Numbered from the stretch's first letter, positions 33,175-42,670 are shown. The stretch: DNA of 64,000 nt from Deltaproteobacteria bacterium (GCA_020060215.1 JAGVAP010000123.1:16123-80122); one strand, 5' to 3'. Program-made: numbers and translations. Notes: generated by a model not told the origin, from the sequence alone.

Positions 33175-34692
33175 ATGAATCGACGCAAGAGCGGAATGCT
33201 TCTTCACGTGACTTCCCTGCCGTCTCCGTTCGGAATCGGCGACGTGGGTCCCTCCGCCTATCGTTTCGTGGATCTCCTCAAAGAATCAAAGCAGCGTCTC
33301 TGGCAGATCCTCCCTCTCAATCCAACCGATCTGGCGTGCTGCAGCTCCCCGTATCACGCCACCTCATCCTTCGCCGGCAATCCTCTCCTCATCAGCCCCG
33401 ACCTGCTGGTAGCAGACGGACTCCTCGACCGGTCCGATCTGGAACCCATCCCCGACCACGATCCCGGAAGGGTCGACTTTCATTCGGTCTTCAACTACAA
33501 ACAGGAGATCTTCCGCAGGGCCTTCGAACGGTTCGGCAGGGGGCGGGAGAAATCCGACTTTGACCGCTTCTGCGCGGAAAACGCATCCTGGCTGGATGAC
33601 CACGCCCTGTTCGCGGCCCTGAAGGCCCATTATGGAGGCACGTCCTGGAGCGAGTGGCCGGGCGAGGTTCGTGACCGACAGACCGAACCCCTCCAGGAGA
33701 TGGAAAACCTGCTTGAGGAGTCTGTCCGCCTGGAAAAGTTCCTGCAGTTCGTCTTTTTCAAACAATGGGCCTCCCTCAAAGCCTACTGCAGGAGAAACGA
33801 CCTCGAGATCATCGGGGATATCCCGATCTACTCGGTTTACGACAGCGAGGACGTGTGGATACACCCGGACCTCTTCAACCTGGATGAAGAAAAGAGGCCG
33901 CGGACCGTTGCAGGCGTCCCCCCCGACTACTTCAGCGAGACAGGCCAGCTCTGGGGTAATCCGGTGTACCGATGGGAACCGCTCAAAGAGTCCGGATACG
34001 GGTGGTGGCTCGCGAAGGTGGGCCACTGCCTGAAGTTGTACGACCTCCTCCGTATAGACCACTTCCGAGGATTCGTCGCATACTGGGAGGTGCCGGCCGG
34101 GGAGAAAAACGCGGTCCGCGGTCGGTGGGTAAAGGCCCCTGCCATGGATTTTTTCGATCGCCTTACCTCCCGGTTCGGCTCGCTTCCTCTCATTGCGGAG
34201 GATCTGGGGACGATCACGCCGGACGTCCACGAGGTGATGGACCGTTTCGGCATCCCGGGAATGAAGGTGCTCCTTTTCGCCTTCGGCGGTGACCCGGACA
34301 CCAACCCTTATCTGCCCCACCATTTTGTCCACAACTGCGTGGTGTATACCGGGACTCATGACAACAACCCCGCAAGGGGCTGGCTTGAACACGAGGCCTC
34401 CGAGGAAGAAGTGAAAAAGGTATTTCAGTACCTCGGCAAGGAGCCGTCCCCAGATGAGTTTCACTGGGACCTGGTTCGACTGGCCATGATGTCCGTCGCC
34501 CAAAGGGCCGTTTTCCCTCTGCAGGACATCCTTGGACTCGGGTCCGAATCTCGCATGAACCACCCGGCCACCACCGAGGGAAATTGGCAATGGAGATTTA
34601 CCCCGGAACAGGTTACGATCCCGTCCATGAGAAGGCTCCTGGAGATGACGGAGATCTATGGGAGGGCGGTGGGATGGGGGATAACGAGATGA
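33175..34692 (+). CDS. malQ: 4-alpha-glucanotransferase (amylomaltase, GH77), copy 1
   Basis: 505 residues, the compact bacterial form. GH77 motifs: SGMLLHVTSLPSPFGIGDVG at the N-terminus, WQILPLNPTD, GIYGDIPIYS-like IIGDIPIYSVYDSEDVW, DLLRIDHFRGFVAYWEVP with the nucleophile aspartate, LIAEDLGTITPDV with the acid/base glutamate, and YTGTHDNN. It transfers maltodextrin segments between glucans. Followed by the CdaA fusion gene and glgP on the same strand. A second, longer MalQ is at 51469-53334. Confidence 0.93.
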   Translation: MNRRKSGMLLHVTSLPSPFGIGDVGPSAYRFVDLLKESKQRLWQILPLNPTDLACCSSPYHATSSFAGNPLLISPDLLVADGLLDRSDLEPIPDHDPGRVDFHSVFNYKQEIFRRAFERFGRGREKSDFDRFCAENASWLDDHALFAALKAHYGGTSWSEWPGEVRDRQTEPLQEMENLLEESVRLEKFLQFVFFKQWASLKAYCRRNDLEIIGDIPIYSVYDSEDVWIHPDLFNLDEEKRPRTVAGVPPDYFSETGQLWGNPVYRWEPLKESGYGWWLAKVGHCLKLYDLLRIDHFRGFVAYWEVPAGEKNAVRGRWVKAPAMDFFDRLTSRFGSLPLIAEDLGTITPDVHEVMDRFGIPGMKVLLFAFGGDPDTNPYLPHHFVHNCVVYTGTHDNNPARGWLEHEASEEEVKKVFQYLGKEPSPDEFHWDLVRLAMMSVAQRAVFPLQDILGLGSESRMNHPATTEGNWQWRFTPEQVTIPSMRRLLEMTEIYGRAVGWGITR

Positions 34693-34769
34693 AAATCGAA
34701 TGAAAGAAAAGCGTCGACGCTGGACGTTCGATGTTCGTCTCTTGACCTCGTTCGACGTTCGTCCTTGAG

Positions 34770-35942
34770 ATGACTATGAACATGTTCCCCACCTTTATCG
34801 ATCTGAGATTCCAGGATGTGCTGGATATCCTTTTCCTTTGTATGGTGGCCTATCACCTCTACCTCTGGTTCAAGGGAACCAAGGCGTTCAAGGCCCTGGT
34901 AGGCCTTCTGGTCCTGGGGGCCATATTTACCGTCGCACGCACCTGGGGTCTTTTCATGACGACCTGGGTGTTCCAGATCTTGTGGCAGGTCCTCGTCATC
35001 CTCCTGATCATCCTGTTCCAGTCCGAGATCCGCCAGGCCCTGGAGAGGGTCAATCCGCTGCAGGCACTGGGGTTCCGCAAGCATGCCCAACCGGGGAAAT
35101 GGGTCCAGGTCCTCGCGGAGGCCGCCATGACCCTGGCCAGAAAACATATCGGCGCCCTTATCATCATAGAACGGGCCGACAAGGTGGATGAGTGGATCAC
35201 CTGCGGGCAGCAGCTGGAGGCGGCATTGAGTCCCGAGGTGCTCCTGAGCATCTTTCAGAAGGAGTCTCCCCTGCACGACGGCGCCATGTTACTGAGAGAC
35301 GGGCGCATCAACCTGGTGGCCTGCTTTCTCCCCTTGAGCTCGGATGAGAAGTTGCCCACGGAATGGGGCACAAGGCACAGGGCCGCGGCAGGGCTAAGCG
35401 AGCGTTGTGACGCCATGGTCATCGTGGTATCTGAAGAGCGGGGAGAGATTACACTCGTGGGCAAGGAAGGTTCTTTGTCCATCAGGAGCCCGGAAGAGCT
35501 GTCCCAGCGGATCATGGAGGGGATCAAACCTATGGCCCCTCCCAGGGAAACCCCCTGGGAAAAGACCCGCTCCCTCGTACTCAACCAGTGGAAGGCAAAG
35601 GCAGGGACACTGGGCCTCATCGTCGTCCTGTGGCTGATGCTGGCCGGTCAGCAGGACTTCGAGGTCACGCTGACGGTCCCCGTCGAGGCCAGAAATCTGC
35701 CCTCGGGCATGCTTGTTTTTCCCAACGACCAGGCTGTGAAAATCAGGGTGCGAGGCCTTCGAAAGGATGCGAGCACCCTCAGCGTCAAGAACCTCCAGGT
35801 GGGACTGGATCTCTCCGCGGAGAACCCGGGGAAAAAGACGTTCGTGATCACCAGGGCGCACATTCATCTCCCCAATGACAAGCTCCATATCGTCAGCATC
35901 GACCCGCCCCAGGTGACCCTCAGCCTCGAAAAAAGGATCTGA
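34770..35942 (+). CDS. cdaA: Diadenylate cyclase CdaA fused to a YbbR (CdaR-like) domain
   Basis: 390 residues. Three membrane helices (about residues 18-33, 41-57, 64-84), then the DAC (DisA_N) domain with its two catalytic signatures: D170-G171-A172 in SPLHDGAM and the R-H-R of GTRHRAAAGLS (residues 200-210). A fourth hydrophobic segment (residues 281-293, LGLIVVLWLMLAG) leads to a single YbbR domain (295-390) that would lie outside the membrane. The enzyme makes c-di-AMP from two ATP. In Firmicutes CdaA and its regulator CdaR (YbbR repeats) are separate proteins; here they are one chain. Flanked by malQ and glgP. Confidence 0.92.
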   Translation: MTMNMFPTFIDLRFQDVLDILFLCMVAYHLYLWFKGTKAFKALVGLLVLGAIFTVARTWGLFMTTWVFQILWQVLVILLIILFQSEIRQALERVNPLQALGFRKHAQPGKWVQVLAEAAMTLARKHIGALIIIERADKVDEWITCGQQLEAALSPEVLLSIFQKESPLHDGAMLLRDGRINLVACFLPLSSDEKLPTEWGTRHRAAAGLSERCDAMVIVVSEERGEITLVGKEGSLSIRSPEELSQRIMEGIKPMAPPRETPWEKTRSLVLNQWKAKAGTLGLIVVLWLMLAGQQDFEVTLTVPVEARNLPSGMLVFPNDQAVKIRVRGLRKDASTLSVKNLQVGLDLSAENPGKKTFVITRAHIHLPNDKLHIVSIDPPQVTLSLEKRI

Positions 35943-35969
35943 AGAGATGGTTGACCGTGGAGGATGCCC

Positions 35970-38528
35970 ATGACCGTTCCGATCAAGACCCTGGATGTGA
36001 GGCCGAAAATCCCGGACGCCCTCCGATTTCTTCGAGAGCTTTCCTATAACCTCTGGTTTATGTGGAATTCCGATGCAGAGGACCTCTTCCGAGGGATGAA
36101 CCCCGACCTCTGGGAGGAAACGAGAGAGAACCCTGTGGAGCTTGTCGGTCGGCTCAAGCAGTCCGAACTGGAGGCCTTTGCCGCCGACGAGGGGTTCTGC
36201 GCGCGAATTGAACGTGTGAGGCAGGAGTTCCATCGATATGTCTCGGAAAAACCCGATCCCCGGGTCTTCGGCCGTCGCGGACAACCCTTCACGGTGGCCT
36301 ATTTCACGGCCGAATGCGGAGTAGCCGACTGCCTCCCCATCTACTCAGGGGGACTCGGCATCCTTTCCGGAGATCATCTGAAATCCGCCAGCGACCTGAG
36401 GCTGCCGGTGGCGGGGGTATCCCTGGCCTATCAGAAGGGGTATTTTCGCCAGTATCTGATCCAGGACGGGTGGCAGATGGAGAGCTACCCCTACAACCAG
36501 TTCAACACGATGCCCATGCTCCTGGTCCGGGACAGTCAGGGCAACCCGCTTCGGATCTCGATCCATCTCAGAGGCGAGCCGGTTCTCATCCAGACCTGGA
36601 AGGTGCAGATCGGAAGGACCATCCTGTACCTGTTGGATACAAACGTGACGGAGAACTCCCCTTCCGCCCGAGACATCACTTCGGAGCTCTACGGAGGGGA
36701 TCGGGAGATGAGAATCCGTCAGGAGATCGTCCTGGGGATCGGAGGGGTCCGTATGCTGAGGGCGATGGGCATGGACCCTGCTGTATATCATATGAATGAA
36801 GGGCATTCCGCCTTTGCCGTTTTCGAGCGGATCAGGCAGTTGAGAGAGGAGCGAGGGCTCAGCTTCAATGAGGCCCTGGAGTTCGTAAGGGTCACCAGCG
36901 TGTTCACCACCCATACGCCCGTGCCGGCAGGGATCGATACCTTTCACCCGGACCTGGTGCGGACCTATTTCGAGGACTTCGCCAGGTCCATGGGGATCTC
37001 CATCGCCGTCCTCCTCGGGTATGGGAGACAGGATCCCAGGGACAAAGATGAACCGTTCTCCATGGCCGTTCTGGCCCTGAGGCTCTCCAACTGGAACAAC
37101 GGCGTGAGTCGGCTCCACGGCCGGGTCAGCCGAAGGATGTGGCAGAGGATCTGGCCCAAGACCCCGGAGGCGGATCTGCCGATCGTCCATATCACGAACG
37201 GGGTCCACATCCCTTCCTGGGTGTCCAAGGGCATGAGCGAGAACTACGACCGCTATCTCGGCCCACGCTGGATTGAGGACCCGGACAACGTGAAGCTCTG
37301 GGAAAGGGTCGACAGGATCCCCGACACGGAGTTGTGGAGGACCCATGAGAGGGGGAGAGAAAGGCTCGTCGCCTTCACGAGGATGAGACTAAGGGCCCAG
37401 CTTGCAAAGAGGGGCGCATCCAACAGGGAGCTGGCCTTTGCAGACGAGGTGCTCAACACCGAGACCCTGACCATCGGGTTCGCCCGCAGGTTCGCCCCAT
37501 ACAAACGGGCCCACCTGCTCCTGCAGGATCTGGCCAGGCTCGAGAGGATCCTGACCAACGACAAGCACCCGGTTCAGATCATCTTTGCCGGAAAGGCCCA
37601 TCCCCAGGACCGTCCGGGCAAGGAGCTGATCAAACAGCTCGTTCAGACCGCCGCCAAGGAGAGCCTCCGGAGACACATGGTGTTCATCGAGGACTACGAC
37701 CTGCATATTGCGCGCACCCTGGTGCAGGGGGTCGACATCTGGCTCAATACACCGCGCCGGCCCCTGGAGGCGTGCGGAACGAGCGGGATGAAGGCGGCCG
37801 CAAACGGGTGCCTGCACTTCAGCGTGCTCGACGGCTGGTGGGAGGAGGGGTACCAGAGGGAGATCGGGTGGGCCATCGGCAATGGCGAGGAGTACGAGGA
37901 CCACTCCTTTCAGGATGAGCTCGAGAGCCGCGCCCTCTACGACATCCTGGAGAACGACATCATCCCCATATTCTACGATCGGGGACACAACGGGCTCCCG
38001 AGGAGGTGGGTCTCCATGATGAAGGCCTCCATGCACAGGCTCTGCCCCATGTTCAACACGCACCGCATGGTTTCCGAGTACTGGGAGCGCTTCTACCTGC
38101 CCGCGGCCGAAAGAGGGTTTCAGCAACAGGAGGACAACTGGGCGGGATTGCGGGACCTGACCCGATGGCGGGAGAAGGTCATGTACAACTGGTCCAACAT
38201 CGCCATCCGAGGGGTCCGCATGAAGCCCATCTCCGAGATCGAGGTCATGGAGCCTTTCTCTGTCGAAGCCGACGTGTTCCTTGGAGAGCTCCTGCCGGAG
38301 GATGTCATGGTGGAAGTCTACGCAGGCAGGGTGGACCCCTCGCAGAACTACATGGACCGTTTCACGCAGATCATGATCCCGGCGGAGAGCGCCGGTGAGC
38401 GGATCTACAGGTACCGGTGCGAGGTCTTATTCCCGGATGCAGGTCACTTCGGAATCAACGTCCGGATCACCCCCAACCACCCCAACCCGGAGAGCAGGCA
38501 CAACATGGGCCTCGTCATCTGGGGATGA
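35970..38528 (+). CDS. glgP: Alpha-glucan phosphorylase
   Basis: 852 residues. GGAGG at 35959-35963 favours the ATG at 35970 over 35964. Family features: YFTAECGVADCLPIYSGGLG at the N-terminus, HMNEGHSAF, TTHTPVPAGIDTF, and the pyridoxal-phosphate region GTSGMKAAANGCLHFSVLDG. An N-terminal DUF3417 segment (SYNLWFMWNSDAEDLF) marks the TIGR02094 type that acts on maltodextrin or glycogen. It releases glucose-1-phosphate. It is 27 nt after the c-di-AMP synthase gene. It fits a storage-polysaccharide breakdown role together with MalQ, GlgX and GDE. Confidence 0.94.
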   Translation: MTVPIKTLDVRPKIPDALRFLRELSYNLWFMWNSDAEDLFRGMNPDLWEETRENPVELVGRLKQSELEAFAADEGFCARIERVRQEFHRYVSEKPDPRVFGRRGQPFTVAYFTAECGVADCLPIYSGGLGILSGDHLKSASDLRLPVAGVSLAYQKGYFRQYLIQDGWQMESYPYNQFNTMPMLLVRDSQGNPLRISIHLRGEPVLIQTWKVQIGRTILYLLDTNVTENSPSARDITSELYGGDREMRIRQEIVLGIGGVRMLRAMGMDPAVYHMNEGHSAFAVFERIRQLREERGLSFNEALEFVRVTSVFTTHTPVPAGIDTFHPDLVRTYFEDFARSMGISIAVLLGYGRQDPRDKDEPFSMAVLALRLSNWNNGVSRLHGRVSRRMWQRIWPKTPEADLPIVHITNGVHIPSWVSKGMSENYDRYLGPRWIEDPDNVKLWERVDRIPDTELWRTHERGRERLVAFTRMRLRAQLAKRGASNRELAFADEVLNTETLTIGFARRFAPYKRAHLLLQDLARLERILTNDKHPVQIIFAGKAHPQDRPGKELIKQLVQTAAKESLRRHMVFIEDYDLHIARTLVQGVDIWLNTPRRPLEACGTSGMKAAANGCLHFSVLDGWWEEGYQREIGWAIGNGEEYEDHSFQDELESRALYDILENDIIPIFYDRGHNGLPRRWVSMMKASMHRLCPMFNTHRMVSEYWERFYLPAAERGFQQQEDNWAGLRDLTRWREKVMYNWSNIAIRGVRMKPISEIEVMEPFSVEADVFLGELLPEDVMVEVYAGRVDPSQNYMDRFTQIMIPAESAGERIYRYRCEVLFPDAGHFGINVRITPNHPNPESRHNMGLVIWG

Positions 38529-38532
38529 TCCC

Positions 38533-38624
38533 GCCACCAAGACACGAAGACACAAAGAGTTTTTCTGTTCGGGAGTAGAGAGACCTACGGGGGCCGTCAT
38601 CTTCGTGTCCTGGTGTCTCTGCGG
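38533..38624. repeat. GACAC-AAG family palindrome downstream of glgP
   Basis: Left arm GCCACCAAGACACGAAGACAC, right arm CTTCGTGTCCTGGTGTCTCT then GCGGC. It begins a few bases after the glgP stop. Confidence 0.85.
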
Positions 38625-38758
38625 CCTGGTCCCGGTGAAATGAAGATAAGAGGCACAACCCTCATGCGGCCGGGGTACTGCCCCATACCATCCTGATATC
38701 CCGCAGAATTTCCGCTCACCGGCCCCTTCGCAGCAGCGGCACCTAAGCCTAACGATGT

Positions 38759-38788
38759 TTGACAAGTTCGAGGAAGATATTATATAAA
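38759..38788 (+). promoter_or_regulatory. Sigma-70 promoter overlapping the start of the inositol-phosphate synthase frame
   Basis: TTGACA (38759-38764) and, 16-18 nt on, TATATAAAAT (38781-38790). Both boxes are close to consensus. Transcription would start near 38795, inside the open frame, so the true translation start lies downstream. Confidence 0.6.
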
Positions 38789-39943
38789 ATTTTGTATTCG
38801 TCTGAGACCAGTATCTCCTATCGGGGTTTCCTCCAAACGGAAAAGATCAGGGTTGCGGTTGCAGGTATCGGAAACTGCGCAAGTTCTTTGATACAAGGCA
38901 TTTACTACTATAGGAACAAGAGTCCCCAAAACGCCGTCGGCTTCATGCATTGGGACATCGGCGGGTACAGACCCGGCGATATCGAGGTGGTCGCCGCATT
39001 CGACATCGATCGCAGAAAGACAGGGAAGGACCTTTCGGAGGCGATATTCCAGCCCCCCAACTGCACGAAAGAGATAAGCAGGGAAATGCCGAGCACAGGG
39101 GTGATTGTGCAGATGGGCCGGATCCTGGACGGGGTCGCCGGCCACATGGAGAATTACGACAGGAAATATACCTTTGATCCCTCCGATCAGCCCGAAGCCG
39201 AAGAAGCGGACGTCGTGAGGATCCTCAGGAAATCGGGTGCGGAGATCCTGCTGAACTATCTCCCGGTCGGCTCCGAGAAGGCTACGAGGTTTTATGCCGA
39301 GTGCGCCTTGAAGGCAGGGGTCGGGTTCATCAACAATATTCCGGTTTTCATCGCCAGCGACCCGGAGTGGGCTTCCCGCTTCAGCAAGGCAGGGCTTCCA
39401 ATTATCGGAGACGACGTCAAGAGCCAGATCGGCGCAACGATCATCCATCGTGTACTGGTCCATCTCTTCAAGACCAGAGGCGTCAAGCTGGACCACACCT
39501 ACCAGCTCAACACCGGGGGAAACACCGATTTCCTGAACATGCTGGACCGCAAGCGACTTACCTCGAAAAAGACGTCCAAGACAGAGGCGGTGCAGTCGCA
39601 GCTCGGCGACGATCGCCTGAGCCAGGAAAACATCCACATCGGTCCCAGCGACTGGGTCCCCTGGCAGAAGGACAACAAAGTCTGCTTCATGCGTCTTGAA
39701 GGCAGGCTTTTCGGGGATGTCCCCATGAATCTGGAGCTGCGCCTCTCCGTGGAAGACTCCCCCAACTCAGGAGGTGTCGTGATCGATGCCATTCGCTGCT
39801 GCAAACTTGCCCTGAAGCGCGGCAAGGGGGGGGTGCTCTATTCCCCTTCGGCCTATTTCATGAAACACCCGCCCAGGCAGTTTACGGACGAAGAAGCTCG
39901 AATGATGGCCGAGGATTTTGTAAGCGGAAAACGGGACGAGTAG
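38759..39943 (+). CDS. Inositol-3-phosphate synthase (Ino1 family)
   Basis: Up to 394 residues. RVAVAGIGNCASSLIQGIYYYR is the NAD-binding glycine-rich loop; GFMHWDIGGYRPGDIEVVAAFDI, IPVFIASDPEWA, GDDVKSQIGATIIHRVL and TGGNTDFLNML are the family blocks and supply the active-site lysines. It converts glucose-6-phosphate to inositol-3-phosphate. The start is unclear: no ATG or GTG is in frame before the conserved region, only TTG at 38759 and 38792, and a promoter covers the first. A non-AUG start close to KIRVAV is possible. The coordinate given is the outer limit. Confidence 0.85.
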   Translation: MTSSRKILYKILYSSETSISYRGFLQTEKIRVAVAGIGNCASSLIQGIYYYRNKSPQNAVGFMHWDIGGYRPGDIEVVAAFDIDRRKTGKDLSEAIFQPPNCTKEISREMPSTGVIVQMGRILDGVAGHMENYDRKYTFDPSDQPEAEEADVVRILRKSGAEILLNYLPVGSEKATRFYAECALKAGVGFINNIPVFIASDPEWASRFSKAGLPIIGDDVKSQIGATIIHRVLVHLFKTRGVKLDHTYQLNTGGNTDFLNMLDRKRLTSKKTSKTEAVQSQLGDDRLSQENIHIGPSDWVPWQKDNKVCFMRLEGRLFGDVPMNLELRLSVEDSPNSGGVVIDAIRCCKLALKRGKGGVLYSPSAYFMKHPPRQFTDEEARMMAEDFVSGKRDE

Positions 39944-40138
39944 ACGAAGAAGGTAGGCAGAAAGGAGTAGGCGGCAGGCAGCAAGATTCCTGCGCTGTGC
40001 GATTCGACCGGCCCCTAACAGGTACCAGGGAACACGTACCACGAGAAAACCATCGAGAACTCGTTCCACGTTTTTTTAAGTTTCACGGTTTCACCTGCAT
40101 CTTGCATCCCGCATCCGGCATCTTGTATCCTCTTCCTG
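39944..40138. repeat. Three adjoining repeat types between ino1 and the lipase gene
   Basis: 39944-39990: AGGTAGGCAGAAAGGAGTAG with GGCGGCAGGCAGC (the TAGGCAG family, also at 44821 and 57342). 40018-40092: CACGTACCACGAG... with TTCCACGTT and TTTCACGG, an ACGTG-type palindrome. 40095-40138: CTTGCATCCCGCATCCGGCA, the CAGGATRCAGGATG family read in reverse. Confidence 0.65.
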
Positions 40139-40139
40139 T

Positions 40140-40952
40140 ATGACTGCCCTTCCCATCATCCTTGCCCACGGCATCTGCCCTTTTCACAGGCTCCTTCCCT
40201 TCCATTCCTGTCGGGATAACAGGAAAGACGACCGGTTCCATTACTTTCGGAAGATCCGGAGCACGCTCTTGTCCAGAGGTTTCACCGTCTTCCATGCCGG
40301 CGTGAGCTGGTCCGGATCGGTCGAAAGGAGGGCGCTGGACCTGAGGAACGGGATTTTGAAAATGACCGGTTCCTTTACCCGCTGGCCTCGCGTCCACATC
40401 ATCGCCCACAGCATGGGAGGCCTCGATGCGAGAACCATGATCTGCCGCTATCGGATGGAAAAGCAGGTGGTCTCCCTCACCACGATCGGTACGCCTCACC
40501 ACGGCACTTCCTACGCGGACTGGGGTCTGAGGAACTTCTCCTTTCTGATCGATTATGCCGGGGCGTTGGGCCTTGACCTCACGGGCCTGCGCGATCTGTC
40601 CAGGGCCAGGTGCCAGGAGCGGAATCTCGCCCTTGCAGATTGCGAAAACCGAAATGGGGTAATCTATCGGACGGTCGCAGGGGTCCAGCCGGGACCGAGG
40701 ATCTTCAGCCATTTTCGATTTGCGCACCAGTTCATCATGAGGGAAGAGGGGGAAAACGACGGTCTGGTCTCCCTTCGGTCCGCCAAGTGGAAGGACGAAT
40801 ACCTTATCGGGATCATGGACGCGGACCACCTTAACCAGATAGGATGGTGGGATCCAGGCGAGGGCAGGGCGGGACTTGCCCGGGAGGATTTCGAGAGGGG
40901 GATACGGGAATTTTACGTGAGACTTGCAGAGGGATTAAAGGACCTGGAATAG
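40140..40952 (+). CDS. Alpha/beta-hydrolase lipase
   Basis: 270 residues. ILAHGICPFHR gives the oxyanion-hole HG, AHSMGGLDARTMI holds the nucleophile serine (G/A-H-S-M-G), ENDGLVSLRSAKW a likely catalytic aspartate and MDADHLNQIGW the histidine. It matches triacylglycerol lipase/PGAP1-like family I lipases. No signal peptide is visible, so an intracellular or non-classically exported role is possible. Stands between two repeat-filled gaps. Confidence 0.85.
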   Translation: MTALPIILAHGICPFHRLLPFHSCRDNRKDDRFHYFRKIRSTLLSRGFTVFHAGVSWSGSVERRALDLRNGILKMTGSFTRWPRVHIIAHSMGGLDARTMICRYRMEKQVVSLTTIGTPHHGTSYADWGLRNFSFLIDYAGALGLDLTGLRDLSRARCQERNLALADCENRNGVIYRTVAGVQPGPRIFSHFRFAHQFIMREEGENDGLVSLRSAKWKDEYLIGIMDADHLNQIGWWDPGEGRAGLAREDFERGIREFYVRLAEGLKDLE

Positions 40953-40967
40953 GGCGACTCAAGGTAA

Positions 40968-41044
40968 ACCGTGACACGGAACACGTGGAACGAAAGTTCA
41001 CGAGAATCATCTCGTGTTACGTTTTACGTGAACCGTGTTACGGC
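40968..41044. repeat. ACGTG/CACGT palindrome between lipase and macro-domain genes
   Basis: Left arm CCGTGACACGGAACACGTGG, right arm CGTTTTACGTGAACCGTGTT then ACGG; centre TCACGAGAATCATCTCGTG. Ends 24 nt before the macro-domain ATG. Confidence 0.75.
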
Positions 41045-41067
41045 ATTTCGGGTGTCTGGAGAACGTT

Positions 41068-41592
41068 ATGGATCAGAGGGTTCAGATCATCGAGGGAGAC
41101 ATCACGCGCCAGGAGGTGGATGCCATCGTAAATGCCGCCAATCCCTCTCTTCTGGGAGGCGGTGGTGTGGACGGGGCCATCCACAGGGCCGCAGGTCCTG
41201 CACTGCTGGAGGAAACCCGAAAGATCGGCGGATGTCCAACGGGTGAGGCCAGGGTCAGCAGGGGATACCGGCTCCCTGCCAAGTGGGTCGTCCATACGGT
41301 CGGGCCGATCTGGAAGGGCGGGGGCAGGAACGAGGAGGGGCTCCTGGCAGACTGCTACAGGAACAGCCTCAAGGCAGCCGTCGAGGTCGGCGCCGGGAGT
41401 ATTGCCTTTCCCTCCATCAGCACGGGTGCCTACGGGTTTCCGCTCGAAAGGGCAACGGAGATCGCGCTGGAGGAGACCCGGAGATTCCTGGAGAGCGACC
41501 GGAGCATCGAGAAGGTGGTCTTCGTGTGCTTTGGGGAGAAGGCGTACAAGATCTACCGGGAGACTGCGGAGCGCGTATTCTCAAAAGGCTGA
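41068..41592 (+). CDS. Macro-domain protein (O-acetyl-ADP-ribose deacetylase type)
   Basis: 174 residues from the ATG at 41068 (TCTGGAGAACGTT); the 33 nt upstream in frame come from a repeat. Macro-domain motifs: EGDITRQEVDAIVNAANPSL, GGGGVDGAIHRAAG, HTVGPIWKGG, and IAFPSISTGAYGFPLERA. It is close in sequence to YmdB/MacroD-type enzymes that remove ADP-ribose or acetyl groups from ADP-ribose. Cytoplasmic. Monocistronic, convergent with the transporter gene. Confidence 0.93.
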   Translation: MDQRVQIIEGDITRQEVDAIVNAANPSLLGGGGVDGAIHRAAGPALLEETRKIGGCPTGEARVSRGYRLPAKWVVHTVGPIWKGGGRNEEGLLADCYRNSLKAAVEVGAGSIAFPSISTGAYGFPLERATEIALEETRRFLESDRSIEKVVFVCFGEKAYKIYRETAERVFSKG

Positions 41593-41728
41593 TCTCACCG
41601 CAGGACGCAGAGAGGACCCTTCTTTTCCAATGGCGGGAGAGGTCGCCATTGGAAAACCCCTCGCTTCGCAGACTCTGCTCCCCTATCTTTCCATAGAACC
41701 TCTTCATTTTGTCCCGCGACCGATCTCG

Positions 41729-42670
41729 TCACCCATCCCGCGTCGACGCTTTGAGCCTGTAGCGCCGATACGCCCTCATCGGCAGCAGCAGCCCGAAGAA
41801 CGGGATCATGTACATGGCGGCGACCATCGGTTCGATGGGGCTGAAGAAGCGTGAGCTGAATACGACCACCAACACGTTGTTCATGATCCCCAGGCAGATG
41901 ACGGCCGCCAGCTGATCTTCAACCGGTCTCCCCCATGAGATCAGCAGTCCCGCCCCCAGGTAGATCGCCCCCAGTGCCAGCGCCACGACAAGGGCCCGCA
42001 GGATGATCACCGGCTGCTGCAGGAAAAAGTCCGAGTAGGCGGAGAAAATGCCGAGATTGGTGACGGCAAAGAGGGCCAGGGATATAGGGTACTGCCTCCG
42101 CAGGAGCGCCTGGTAAAGCCTCCTGGAATTCCTCCTCAAGAGCTCCGCCATGACCACGGGAACAAAGACAACCAGGAGGAGGAGTCTGACCATGCCCAGG
42201 AAGGAGAGCTCCATGGACTGTGCGAAGAGGACATCCACTAGGGTCGGCAGGGTGAAGGGGACCAGCAGCGAGGAGATCACCACGACCACGAGAACGAGCG
42301 CGCTGTTTGCATGAACGAGATTGGAGAGGAACGGCGCGACCACTCCCGTGGAAATGCCGCTCAGCAACAGGGCGGCAAGGCTGTATCTCGGCAGAAACAG
42401 CTTGAATAGGAGTCCGACGCAGAGGGGAAACGCGATCATTCTGATCACGAGGAACAGGAAAATGGTACGAACTCTGCCCTTGAGATTCACCCGGATTTCG
42501 GACAGGCGAATGGAAAGGAAGCTGAGGAAAAGGAGGGTCATCATGCAGAAAAGCGGGTAGGGCTGGAAAAAGGAAGAGAATTCCGGCGCCATGACCCCCA
42601 CGAAAAGGGAAGAGAAGATCACGAGAAGGAGAAGGAGGTCCTTAGAGCCGAACATCGGGAGACCCTTCAT
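41729..42670 (-). CDS. Bile acid:sodium symporter (BASS)-like transporter
   Basis: 313 residues with nine or ten hydrophobic segments. The SLAALLLSGISTGVVAPFLSNLVHANSALVL-like region (here split by short loops) corresponds to the crossed helices that bind sodium in BASS transporters; LAAVICLGIMNNVLVVVF corresponds to the second crossover. Inner membrane; the substrate (organic anion) is not readable. An alternative start at 42655 exists. It shares strand with the small hypothetical gene just upstream (48-nt gap). Confidence 0.75.
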   Translation of the reverse strand: MKGLPMFGSKDLLLLLVIFSSLFVGVMAPEFSSFFQPYPLFCMMTLLFLSFLSIRLSEIRVNLKGRVRTIFLFLVIRMIAFPLCVGLLFKLFLPRYSLAALLLSGISTGVVAPFLSNLVHANSALVLVVVVISSLLVPFTLPTLVDVLFAQSMELSFLGMVRLLLLVVFVPVVMAELLRRNSRRLYQALLRRQYPISLALFAVTNLGIFSAYSDFFLQQPVIILRALVVALALGAIYLGAGLLISWGRPVEDQLAAVICLGIMNNVLVVVFSSRFFSPIEPMVAAMYMIPFFGLLLPMRAYRRYRLKASTRDG

